In this document: one piece after another, positions 1 to 36,520 of the stretch | Numbering within the stretch: position 1 is the stretch's first letter | Layout of the letters: every line of letters starts with the position of its first letter | Source: Megascapheus bottae | Lineage: Eukaryota > Chordata > Mammalia > Rodentia > Geomyidae | Length of the DNA: 64,000 nt | Direction of reading: 5' to 3' | Assembly: GCA_024803745.1 (NCBI GenBank) | Contig: JANJXV010000024.1 | Location: 11,981,427-12,045,426 of the forward strand | Position numbers and translations under genes: made by a program | Notes under the pieces: model-generated | Told to the model about the DNA's origin: nothing | Databases searched by the model: none | Seen by the model: only the letters and a program-made list of their open reading frames with translations

Positions 1-25181
<25,181 letters not shown>

Positions 25182-25216
25182 TCAGCAGCGCCACCACGCC
25201 AAACTGCCGGTTGACT

Positions 25217-25224
25217 CCGGAAGT
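25217..25224 (+). promoter_or_regulatory. ETS/GABP-type site CCGGAAGT
   Basis: Perfect core ETS motif about 110 bp upstream of the RBM28 ATG, a frequent position for GABP sites in promoters of ribosome-biogenesis genes. Binding is inferred from the motif only. Confidence 0.5.
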
Positions 25225-25384
25225 GCTCGTTACTCAAACGAGTCCGGAGGAAAACTTGGTAGGGAGCGGAACAAACGTTCCGGGATGAAAAATGTAACTG
25301 GGAGGGCGTGGCTACGGGCTCCGCCCAGTCTCCACAGGCTCCACCCCCTCTCAGGACCACACCCATAGCACTGGCGAGAAACAC

Positions 25385-25643
25385 GCCTCTCTCCCACTCT
25401 CCCCTTCCTTACCGGTCTACTTCTCTCCCTCTCTTCCTTCCTTTCTCTCCTCTTTCTCCCTCTTCCTCCCCCTCTCCCTGCTGCCTCTCTCCTTCTTTCT
25501 TCCTCCCTCTCCCTCTCCCTCCCTCAACTTTTCCCTCTCTCACGTTCCCTCTCTTCCTCCCTTTCTCTTCCTCTCTACCCCTCTCTCTCTCCCTCCCTCT
25601 CTCCACTTCCCCCTCTCTCTCCCCCTCTTCCCCTTTCCCCAAT
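25385..25643 (+). repeat. C/T-rich (polypyrimidine) tract
   Basis: About 260 bp of almost pure C and T in irregular CTCC/CTTC units, directly upstream of the RBM28 promoter. The purine complement lies on the RBM28 sense strand. Confidence 0.9.
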
Positions 25644-25699
25644 TTACTTCCTCTTAAAAATCTCACCTCCAGGACATCAGCCCCAAATTCATCATGACA

Positions 25700-25960
25700 G
25701 GCAGATCATTTGGCCCTAGGCTTTACTCAAGATCTGTCATATAATTGATGTTCAAATAAATGTTTTCTGAAGTGTCTCCATAGATTCCCAGGCTATTTGC
25801 TGAAATCACAGATTACCATGTCATAGACACAGGTATATAATACAAATCATTTGAAAATTTCTCATGTCCTCGGAGAATAAAAGACAAACTATGAACATGG
25901 GCACAAATGGTACATAATTGTTCTTTCAATAAATACTTTCTGAGCTTCTACTATATACCA
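25700..25960 (+). repeat. MIR/L2-like 3' fragments
   Basis: ATGTTCAAATAAATGTTTTC and TCAATAAATACTTTCTGAGC resemble the ends of ancient MIR/L2 elements. Confidence 0.4.
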
Positions 25961-26035
25961 AACCATGATAAAATTGGTGAACTAAAAAAGAAAAATCAGG
26001 TAGGGTCCCTCCCTTCATATTAGAATACAATCTAG

Positions 26036-26247
26036 AAAGGAGACAGGGGATCATATCTGTAATCCAAGCAATTCAAGTTACACAGGTGTAAGGATTGAGA
26101 TTTGAAGTCAGCCAGAGAAGAAAAACCTGACAAACTCCTCCAGTTAGTTAGCAAAATGTCAGGTTGGAGGCATGACTCAGCAGTAGAGCACCTGAAAACA
26201 AGCTGAACAAGAGCACAAGGCCCTGAAATCAAGCCCCATTAATAACT
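26036..26247 (+). repeat. SINE-A copy, old
   Basis: Heavily diverged but still in the order head, linker, tail. Confidence 0.65.
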
Positions 26248-26461
26248 CATGTACACATACATCTCAAAAATGTATCACAGCATAGACACTAGTGCTATGA
26301 TCACATCAGAACATCCCAAAGCCAACAACATGCAGCTAATACACAAAGACAGACCTTAAGCCCAACTCTACCCATATACTTTTTTCCTCAGGCTTACTTA
26401 TCAGGCAGATAAGATCTCACTGGCCAGGAGATCTGCATGTTCCTGGAATTCTAAAATATAT

Positions 26462-26650
26462 TGTTTGCCAGTTCTGGAGCTTGAACTCAGAGCTTGAGCA
26501 CTGTCCTTGGGCTTCCTCAAGACTAGAGCTCTACCACTTGAGCCACAGCTCCACTTTCAGTTTTTTCTATGTATGTGGTACTGAGGAATTGAACCCAGGT
26601 CTTCCTGCATGCTAGGCAAGCTCTACTACTAGGCAAAACTCTAGGGCCTC
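26462..26650 (-). repeat. SINE-B copy
   Basis: Full-length reversed copy without a long T-run. Confidence 0.88.
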
Positions 26651-27928
26651 CAGTGTTTTCTTCTCTTAAAGTATTTGTTTAATAATAGCTTTTGTCCTTT
26701 TGAAGCATGTATTAGTTACTTGGACCTGGCTAGGGCTTCATGAATTGAATGTGTTGCATCCTCCTTCTCAATCATCAGTAAGTAACAGTTATTCATCACA
26801 AATGTATTTAAAGTGGCTGTGGTTTGACGAGAAAGGGAAACTTTTCATGCTTTTTGCACTTTCCACCTACCATGCTGCTATCATTTAGAAGTAATTATTT
26901 AAGTCAACTATTTAAGAAAGAACAAAAGAAGAAAATATTGGAATACAAAACAGATTGTGGAGGCTACAAAAGTTAGTCCATCCTGAATAAATAGATACAC
27001 ATATAGACGAAGGAATGAGTTTGATTGTTTGAACTAAGTTGGTTTAAGATTCCCATTCTTCCTTCTTTTTCTGCTGCTCCTCCTCCCCACAGCACCCCCA
27101 CCACCTCTCTCCTCTGACCCCAGCAACATCTTAGGTATTAAAATTTTATACCCAAAGACTAAATTTTAAGCTTCAGGCCTCAGCTGTGAGGATGCCTTCC
27201 CAGAACTGGCTGCAGTACTTACAGGAAGAAAAAAAAAAGCCTAGAGAAAATTGTTCCAGTATCTATTTGCAATACTCCTTACAAATGCTGTCTTAAAAAA
27301 CCTTAAGCCCTAAAGCTGAACTATGTCCCTATGCCCAGCAGGGGGCAGCAGCTACTCACAGTGTAGGGTTCTGGGCCCCTCTGGGAGGACAACAGGACAC
27401 CTGCCCCTTCCAATCTCCCCTCGTTCAGGCCTATGTCCCCATCTATTTGCCAACCCATTTCATCCATCCATTCATACAAGAAAAGTACATGGTTTTTCAA
27501 CCAAGAATATTTGCTCGTCCATCTACCCAGGACACATGCAGAGTTCTTTATTAAATATCAGGCATCATGGAACCTGCTACGTGGCTTCCAAGGGAAATAA
27601 TCTGCCAGCCTGCCCCTCATCCATCACTGTGCAGGAACCTGGAAAGAAAGTAAAAGGGGCCTGGAATGTTCTCAGCCTCTCCCAGGTCTTTTGGCTCCAC
27701 CAAACAAAATCAAACCTTCTATAATACTGTTCTTATTCTTCCAATTTCTCACAACTGGAATTAGTTACTGTGCTGTTTTAATTATTTCTGTCTTTGTATT
27801 TGTATGTTCTGTATTTGTTCTTTAATGTGTGTCTTTTTCCCAAAAGACATGTGACTTCACAAACTCAGGGCTGATATACTTACTGTTCAGCTCTATTCCT
27901 AGCACTAGCACATGGTAAGAATAATAAT

Positions 27929-27930
<2 letters not shown>
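26651..27930. other. Intergenic stretch, nothing recognised
   Basis: Unique A/T-rich DNA without a coherent long frame, splice pattern or recognised repeat; the 133-codon plus-strand frame at 27323-27724 has no family signature. Confidence 0.6.

Positions 27931-27976
<46 letters not shown>
27931..27976 (+). repeat. (GT)n microsatellite
   Basis: Pure 23-unit run at the tail end of a reversed SINE-A. Confidence 0.97.
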
Positions 27977-27979
<3 letters not shown>

Positions 27980-28162
27980 GGAACCCAAGCCTGGTGCTGT
28001 TCTTTAGTTTTTATTTTTTGCTCAGGGCTGACACTCGTCCACCAGTTTTTTGTGGATTAATTAGAGATAAGAATCTCATGGACTTTCCTTCCCTGGGCTG
28101 GCTTCAAACTGCAGTCCTCAGATGTCAGCCTCTTGCATGGCTAGGATTATAGGCATGAGCAT
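27977..28162 (-). repeat. SINE-A copy with shortened tail
   Basis: Head and linker intact; the tail has an internal deletion. Confidence 0.8.
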
Positions 28163-28317
28163 AGCTCAATAAATAGTTTTAGGAGAATGAATGGATGGAT
28201 GAAAGTGCCCACAGTACCAAGATTCAGAAATACAGGACATATGCATTAGGATCTACCTAGACTGAAACAAAATCTGCTGTGGACAAAGATAAGGGAAGAT
28301 ATGACACAATCTTTTCA

Positions 28318-28590
28318 TTTGGGGGGGTGGGGTGGGTCATGGGGCTTGAACTTGGCCTGGGCGTTATCCTTGAGCTCTTCAGCTCAAGGCTACCACCCTA
28401 CCCCTGGGCCTGGACGCTGTCCCTGAGCTCTTCAGCTCAAGGCTACCACCCTATGCTTGAGCTACAGCCCCACTTCACATTTTCTAGTGATTAATTGGAG
28501 ATAAGATTCTCAAGTTCTTTAGTGCCTAGGCTGGCTTTGAACCTTGATCCTCAGATCTCAGCCTCCTGACTAGCTAGGATTACAGCTATC
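28318..28590 (-). repeat. SINE-A copy with tandem tail duplication
   Basis: The segment GAGCTCTTCAGCTCAAGGCT ACCACCCTA occurs twice in a row within the element. Confidence 0.88.
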
Positions 28591-29800
28591 TTGATTTCTT
28601 AGAGTCAAAAATCTCAGGTAATCCTTACTGAGAAAAATCAGTGGATACAGCAGTCTGTATCCCCTGGGCATGATCCTTCCTCACCAGCCCCATTCAGAAA
28701 GTTCAGAGAAAACAAAAGAGAGTCAGGCCAAATGGAGGTGCTTGGGACTTAGAATGCTCTGCTGGGTGAGGTTGTGCATGGATTCAAGAACCCTGATTTG
28801 GGGGGAAGGGGGGAGATAACAGCTGTCCAGGGTTAGAGTGAAGAAGAAAAGACAGAGAAGGACTGGGGATGGGCAGGGGCAGATGTGAGGCAGATGGTAG
28901 GAAAAGTAAGAAAGAAAGGGAGCCATTGCTCAAATCTGCAAGCACACTCCTACGTGACACAATACAGCGCTGATGCTGGGTCTACAACAGCCACTAGGAC
29001 ACCAGTGAGAAATGTCTGTAATTAGGAGGCTGGCAGTTCTCTGGGCCTCAGCCCAGAGTGACGATGCAGCAAGAATTTCTGAGCCGTGCTGAGCCAGGTA
29101 ATGGAGAAAACACAGACAGAAACACGCCAGGCCCATCTCTCCAGCCTGGCCTGCACCACTGCCTTCCATTTCTCTTCCCCACTAGGTTGCTTACTCTCTG
29201 CTACACATGGCTGGCTCCCCTCCTCCCTCCAAGGTCTGAGGCCCTAGATGGATGCTCCTCTCAAGCAAGACAACCTTCATCTAGAAGGAGAGCTGTGCTT
29301 ATCTTCTTCTACTAGTGCATCTGACCTGGCCTACCTACAGCCCAACCCCTCTGGGGTTTCCTGCCTGCTTTTGTCTTGACACCTATCCTCTCTTCTCCAA
29401 TTCCCACCAGCTGATGGCCAGAATTGGAAGGGACAAACCACTTGGGTTCCTGTTTTTCCACTTTGAGTTTAGTGCATATGCTACTGCAAGTCTCCCTGTG
29501 ATATGCAGGCTATCTGCCAAAACACTGTCAGATTTTCATTTTCAAACCTAATCCAAGATTCTGCTTTTGGTGCCATTCTGAACCACCGTGTTGAAGCTGA
29601 ATGACAAATGCTCATAGAGCTCCCAGCCAAATGCTGAAGGAAAGGCAGGGATACCAAGCACCTGTTGACAGGATGTGATCATGTCTGGGCTGGGGCTGGG
29701 GCAGGGGTGAACCAGATGAGGCTTATTCCAGTGAAGTGCCACATCCATAGCAGCTGGTGGCACCGGGGGGAAGGGGGCTGTGGTGGTGGTTGTGAGTCCA
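28591..29800. other. Intergenic stretch, nothing recognised
   Basis: Unique sequence between PRRT4 and RBM28; only short chance frames seen. Confidence 0.55.
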
Positions 29801-29804
29801 ATCT

Positions 29805-30017
29805 TGTTTTTCTGTTTTTGTTTTTGTTTTGCCAGTTCTGGGCTTAGACTCAGGGCTTGAGCACTGTCCTTGGGTTTTTCTCAAGGCTAGAGCTCTACCA
29901 CTTGAGCCACAGCACGGCTTCTGGCTTTTTTCTATGTATGTGGTACCGAAGAATCAAACCTGGGTCTTAGTGCATGCTAGGCAAGCACTCTTACCATTAG
30001 GCCAAACTCCTGGCCTC
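29805..30017 (-). repeat. SINE-B copy
   Basis: Reversed, with (TTTTTG)n as its tail complement. Confidence 0.88.
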
Positions 30018-30479
30018 TGTGAGTCCAATCTTGAAGCGACCCTATTGATGGTTGAAGAAGGGCTTCTTCTTTGTGGATCCCAAACTATGGCAACATGACA
30101 TAGGAACTACTAGAAAATCCAGCTCATGGCAATCTGGCCCTTTCACTGATAGCCCTCTTACATGTTTCCACAAAAACGTTATCACTTAGTTCCTCGCCAG
30201 CTGTTTACCAGTATCAGACCCCAGGATCCTGAGAATACTCCTAAGGACTAAAGAATTTTGTCATTCCCCTTAGACTGCATTCCACCTCTGCGAAAAGCCT
30301 CTTCTGGGGAGTCAAGTCTTCCAGGACCCTTTCCAGAAACCTCCCTCAGCAAGCAAGACTCCCAGGTCTTGTGTGAAGGCCCTTGGGGTCTGAGGTAAAC
30401 CCACTCCACGCCCGCTTCTGATGGACCCACTGCTGATGTGATCCCAGTTAAGTTTTCCCTGGAAGACCAGCACATTGTC

Positions 30480-31027
30480 CTCTGAAAAATATTTTATTGA
30501 TAAATTAACTCTGAAAGCGTTCACCTCCCACCCGGGTGTTGTACGGCCTCTTCAATGGGTCATAGATCCTTCTGTGGGGTATAGGATCCGCGGAGATAAG
30601 GGAATCTCTGCATGAGAGGGGTGGGATTTCCTGGACATGGCAGAGGTGGGTATGGGGCTAAGGCAGGGCCCTGGGACTTCTGAGGAGAGCCCTCTCACTC
30701 GGCACCAGAATAGGGAGTGGTGGTCAGAAGTGCAGCACCGTGGAGCTTTATTGCTGGTGAAGGCCGAGGAAAGTGGGACCCCTGCCAGCCTGAAATGGCA
30801 GCTGAGGGCACCAGTGTCCAGGGCTCCGGAGAAGGTGGCACTGATTCCCAATCCACAGAGCCCGGCTGCTGACCTACCCACTCACCCAGTGGTCCTGGAT
30901 GAGGAAGGAAGTGGGGAGAGAGAGATATGTGAGCCAGGCAGGATTGGGCAAGGGCTACAGTGAGCAGGTCTTGGACAGAGCAGGCGCCAGAAAGGGGTGC
31001 ATGGCAGGCGGCAAGGTGGCCACCTCT
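30480..31027 (-). other. PRRT4: PRRT4 3' UTR
   Basis: About 550 bp between the PRRT4 stop and a poly(A) signal. It is unique sequence with no SINE. The extent is inferred from the signal position. Confidence 0.6.
30493..30498 (-). terminator. AATAAA poly(A) signal of PRRT4
   Basis: Canonical AATAAA on the minus strand, 530 bp after the PRRT4 stop, in an A/T-rich context (CAATAAAATA). Confidence 0.6.
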
Positions 31028-32853
31028 TCACAGGTCTATCGTGTCGCTGCCCACGCTCAGCTCGTCAATCTGTCGGCAGGCATCCAGGAACTGCTCCTGC
31101 AGCAAAGCCTCCTGCGCCTGCAACTCGGCCCCAGGCTCGGGGGAGTCGCTGGAGGGTGGGGACAGAGCCTGGTAGGATCCCGAGGCCGGGAGACTGGGGC
31201 TGCTTCCGGAGGGTCGCGGAGGGCTGAGGATGCAGACTAGAGGACAGCGCGGGGGTCTGTCTGGGCTGGAGCAGAGCAGCATGGACGAACTGTCCCTTGA
31301 AAGTCCGCATAGCGAGCCGGATGAGGGGCTGCTGCCCGCGGGCCAGGCCCCGGGAGAAGGAAGCTCGGGGGGCGCGGGAGACCCCGGGGCCTCCTCGGAT
31401 CTCCCACTGGGCCCGGTCCCTGTCTTGGTCCCCAGCGAGAGGGTGCGGTAGAGACCGAGCCCAGGCAGGGCTTCGCCGAAGGCAGGACCCCGGAAAAGGC
31501 CGGGCGCCAGCAGCGACTCGCTGCACAGGGCCTCCTCGATGCTGCGCCGCAGGTTGATGGGGGAGGGCGGGCGGAAATCCACCGTGCAGTCGCTGCGGGG
31601 GGACGAGGCGGAGGACGGGGCGGGCTTGGCCGCGGCGCCCTCGCAACCCCGGCAGCCGCCACCCTGGAGGAGGAGGTCCGGGCCTGGCCCAGCCAGGGCG
31701 CACAGCTGCAGCAGCTCCGCGTCGCCACGTGCGATGGCGCTTCCCAGGGGCTCCTTGCCCCGAGGCCCGGCCACCCAGCTTCCCGGCAGTAGCGGGGCTG
31801 CGTGGCCCGGGGACAAACGGAAGAACTTGGCCCAGCAGCGCGGCGGCACTCGGGGACTGCAGAGCGCGGGGTAGAGGCCCAGCAGGGCCAAGGGGAGCGC
31901 GACACCCACCTCGCCCAGGCGCAGGCCTAGCTGGAAGGCCCACCAGGGCCAGGGCCCCTCCAGACCGGGTTGGCCTCCGTAGCCCAGGGCATGCAGCACT
32001 TCGTAGCCCTGCAGGGCTCCGCTCAGCAGCCCGAAGGTGCCCGCCACCGGGGCCGTGCGCGCCGCGCGCCGCCAGGACTCCCGCGGGGCGAAAGGGCTGC
32101 GCGCCTGCGGGACAGGAGTAGCGCCCTTGAACCCGGACCCTCCCAGGGGCGCCCCAGCCCGTCGCCGCCGCCCTCCCCAGCAGGAGAGCGCCAGCAGGAG
32201 CCCAGAAAGCAGGGCGGCGAGGAAGGCGTGCAGCCCGCGCGAGGCGAGCCGCAGGGGCCGCAGCGGGTGGTGGGCGGCGCTGCCCAGGGCGGCCGCGGCC
32301 GCCAGCCCCAGTCCGAGGAGCAGCAGCGCCGCCAGGCCGGCGGGGCACCGGGGCGGGCGCGGCCGGGCCAGCAGCAGGCAAGCCAGCCCCAGGCCCGCGG
32401 CCAGGCAGGGCAGCGGAAGGTCCTGCAGCAGCAGCCAGGCGAGCGCCGGCAGCCGATCGCGGTGCCCGTACGCGTCGTAGAAGAGCGGGAAGGCCCGCGT
32501 GGTCCCAGCCGAGAGCAGCAGCAGGTCCAGCAGCGCCAGGCAGGGGGCGCCGGGCGGGCAGCGCCAAGGCAGGAGGGCCAACGCCAGCAGCGCCAGCAGG
32601 GCCACCAGACCGAAGAGCGCACCTGCCCCGTACACGTGCGCCTCCCAGGCCAGCCCCCATCGGGCCCTGGCTTCCTCCCAGTCGGCCTCCAGGGTTAAGA
32701 AGAAGAGCGGCACCGGAGAGGCTGGAGACTGCTCCTCGAGGTCCGGCCTGTCTCCGTGTCCACAGGGCTCTGGCTCACAGTTGGGCGGCTCTGAAGGGTG
32801 TCCCGGGTTGGCAGGAGAGAGGTCATCTGGATCGGAGGCGGAGATGGTGGGGT
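31028..32853 (-). CDS. PRRT4: PRRT4 coding exon 4 (membrane domain and tail)
   Basis: Encodes residues 291-898 and the stop at 31028-31030: all membrane segments and the cytoplasmic tail. The acceptor is CTCACAG/ACCCC. Confidence 0.95.
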
Positions 32854-35611
32854 CTGTGAGAAAAAACAACATTTGGCCGAATCGATGGCACAGCCTGCCC
32901 CTCCAGGAGTCTGAATGAATGACCAAGAGTCCATCAGAACCTCTAGAAGGCATTCACAACCCATTTGTCTTGCATAGGAGACTCACACACATTTTGGCCT
33001 TTCACTTTCCCTTGTTCCATTCCAATCTCTCAGGCCAAAGGTTCAGTTCTTGCCTTTCTACCCACCCTTTGCTCAATTCCATCCGGCTCTCAGCGATTCT
33101 ACTGAAAAGGAGTTTTCTTCGGAAGTCCTAAAGTGTACCATTGGAATTAGAAACAAACAAACAAGTCCTCACACCAGAAGGGGAGGGTATGAGAACAGGA
33201 TTGTGTTGTCTTTGCTCACATCTCAATCTCTGTGACTAAATGATTTGTGGCACCCAGTTGTCACAAAGCAGATAGCCATTGCGAAAATGAAGATACTGAG
33301 GCCCCACAGAGAGGCAAAATGACTTGTCCAAGGCCACAAATTGGCCAGGTATAACCAGAACCCAGATCCAAGCACCAATCTGAACATCCTCATCATACTA
33401 GTCTGCTTATGTCTCCTTTACATCCCTGGCACCTAACTTTCCACCTTGGCACTGGGAGATGCTGCCCTTTTTCAACAGCTCCCTAGCTTGTCCCTGTTTC
33501 AAGTTACATGCATGCACACATGCAGAGCAGGAGGAGAGGGATAAGACCGCCTGCCTCCGGTACTCTAGGAGAACACCATTTCTTCTTATTTATTGCCATT
33601 GCTACACCTCAGTTTTCAGCCAGTGTGTGGCTGTGGACCCCATTCTGACTCATCCACACAGCCACTGCTCCAAGGCTCTCGTTATACATGCCTCTCTGGT
33701 TTCTCCCCATTTTACATTGAAATAGACTCCTCTGAGTCTTCCAGGGTGACTTTGAACTCTTGGAAGGGAACAACTGGAGAATCCCAGTGGGATGAAACTC
33801 AGGCCCTTGCCCCATTCTGTGCTCCAACATCTCTCCATACCCCTTGGGGGAAAGAGGACTCAGCTAAGCTGGGTGAGTGATTCTGCTCTCTTGGAACAAG
33901 AAAGGAACCACGTGGAGTAACACTGGGGGGTTCTCCCATAGACAGTCAGGCAGAAAGGAAGATGCTGAAAACTTTCTCCCTATCCCCATCTCTCAGGCTC
34001 ATCAGGACTGCAACTGCAGGCCAAGATGGAGGAAAAAAAGGTGGTAGTGAAGGACAGGTTCTGCCTTGTGGGAGTGAAGAAAAGGACAGAAGACAGACAT
34101 GGAACAAATTCTCCTACTCTTGCCCCAACTGCCTGGCCATTCTCCAGATGGACAGTATTAAAAGACACCTCATCCCCTCTCAGAAAGCACCAGATCACAC
34201 TAGAAACAGACAAAATATAGCAAGAACAAGATAAAGGAGTGAGGGGGCCAAAAGTCAGCTCTGGAGAGAGGGAGGAGAGAGGAAGATGGAATTGGAACAG
34301 CCAGAACTTTAAATATATACAGCTCTCTGCCAACTGTAAATGGCAGCATATACCCTGCTTCTCATTCCTCAGATCTGAACTGTGTAAGAATGCCTGCTGC
34401 AAAAGACAGTTATGAGGATAAATGAGATGATATAAAACTCTAGAGTGACTAGCATCATTATTTTTGGCTAATGTTTATTATGGATTAATCATGAGCTTGC
34501 GTTTGTGTGACCACTTCTGGCCTCAAACTACTTCTTGATTTAACTAACTGAAGGTTGTGGTGTGAATTAAAAGTCTTCAGTGCATCCAAAACATGTCTAG
34601 AAAGACAACCATCTGTCAACTGAGTGAACATCCACATATTGCCTGGGTTTATAAACTGTTGGAAGACCCCCATGTTAACGGCCTAACCGTCCCTGAGCAC
34701 TGACAGCAGCCATCAGTTAAATGAGAAACCGTTCAGTGGGAAACTGTGTGCTGATCAGGGAGAGCATCAGGCTGGCCTTGGTAGGATCATATACATACAA
34801 TCTGACACCTCTCATCCTCTATGCCCCTCTGATGCCCTGGTCTAACCCACTGCTTCTGCACAGTGCTTTGGCTTTTGTGAGCTCTACAGAGACATGGAGG
34901 CTCACAGCCTGGCCCAGATCGCTATTTCACAACCCCCCTCCCACTCTCTTTGTTCTCTTTATAGATGAGTACAACTCTGGGAGGCCAGCTTCACATCTCC
35001 CTCTTCCACTATCACTACTCACTTGTGGACCCCAAGAAACCTATCTCTCATCTCCATTCCCAAGTGCTATGACAACTGTAACAAATTTCAATATTAATAA
35101 GAATCCAGAATGGGAATAAAGCCAGAAAATAGGCTAAGTACTAGGGCAGCTCAAGTGTCAGAGGAGATTGGAATTAGAACTTCTTCCAGGGGTTGGGGCC
35201 AGGAGTTTGGCCAAGTAATAGAGTGTTTGCCTACATGCACAAAGACTTGGATTCAATTCCTCAGTACCACATACATAGAAAAAAGATGGAAGTGGTGCCG
35301 AGGCTCAAGTGGTAGAGCTCTAGTCTTGAGAAAGTCCAAGGGCAGTGTTCAGGCCCTGAGCTCAAGCCCAGGACTGGCAAGGAACGAAGGAAGGAAGGAA
35401 AGAAGGAAAGAAGGAAGGAAGGAAGGAAGGAAGGAAGGAAGGAAGGAAGGAAGGGAAGGAAGACAAAAAAAGCCAGAAGTGGTGCTGTGGCTCAAGTGGT
35501 AGATGCTAGCCTTGAGGAAAGCCCAAGGGCAGTGTTCATGCCCTGAGTTCAAGCCCCAGGACTGGCAAAAAAAAAAAGAACTTCTTCCAGGGGTCATAGC
35601 ATGACCAGTTC

Positions 35612-35655
<44 letters not shown>

Positions 35656-36469
35656 AGGTATAGATGGAGACAGATGAGAGAAAGCCTAACTTTTGCCTTG
35701 GAGGGATCCCTATGCTATTCTCTCTGATTTCCTCCTTTACAACTTCCTTCCCCAGAACTGCTGTGTGTTTTGCCCAGAAGATAGTGATTATCTGGTCCTG
35801 CCTTCCCAGGATCCCTGTGTTGGACAGGCCACCCCTCCAGGGAGGTCCGGCCCTGTCCCTGTGGCCCCTCTCGACCTCTAGGATGATGGAGGAGATGGGA
35901 CGTCAATGTGAGTAATTGGTAAGGCAGGAGCTGTGTGGGGAGGAGTTGGGGGAGGAGACAGCTGGTTCATGGAAAAGCCAGACCTGATTATCCAGCTGCC
36001 CAGATCAAAGGGCTCTGGAATTGCATCTCCACTCTGGATGCTGGAAGCCGTAGTCTGTTTAGTGGCCTGGCGCCATTCCTCTCCCAACCCCCACATCCAA
36101 GACTGTGGAGAAAGAATATTCTTTGCATCAGGGACACCCAAAATATTTAACAACTGGATGTCCTAGGTGCTGGTTAATGAGAACAGAGTTCTGCCTTCTA
36201 GGTTTATCAGGGAGTGAGGGGGTGGAATCACTGCAGAATACTGAGGGTCCTGAGTACTATCAACCAGCCTCAGGGTCTTGATATATTACAGCCTATTACA
36301 ACTGCTAGGCTATGGCTGGGCTGCATACAACCTCTACCCAAGGGGAAAGGGGCCCTGCTCAAGGAGGCCCTGGAAACCCAAGGTGAATGGCACCTAGGTT
36401 AGAAAACTCCTGGAGGAGACTCAGAGAGACTGTCTTTAGTCCTAGCTACATGACACTACTACTTCTACC

Positions 36470-36520
<51 letters not shown>

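Noticed and set aside
31065..32660. 531-codon minus-strand frame inside PRRT4, and long plus-strand frames at 31970-32698
   Set aside because: The region is extremely GC-rich, so stops are rare in all frames; the PRRT4 frame is supported by family identity and splice phase, the others are Gly/Ala/Arg/Pro shadows.
32854..32953. Upstream Met of the PRRT4 last-exon frame at 32953
   Set aside because: It lies in intron 3 before a good CTCACAG acceptor; the encoded extension is not part of PRRT4.
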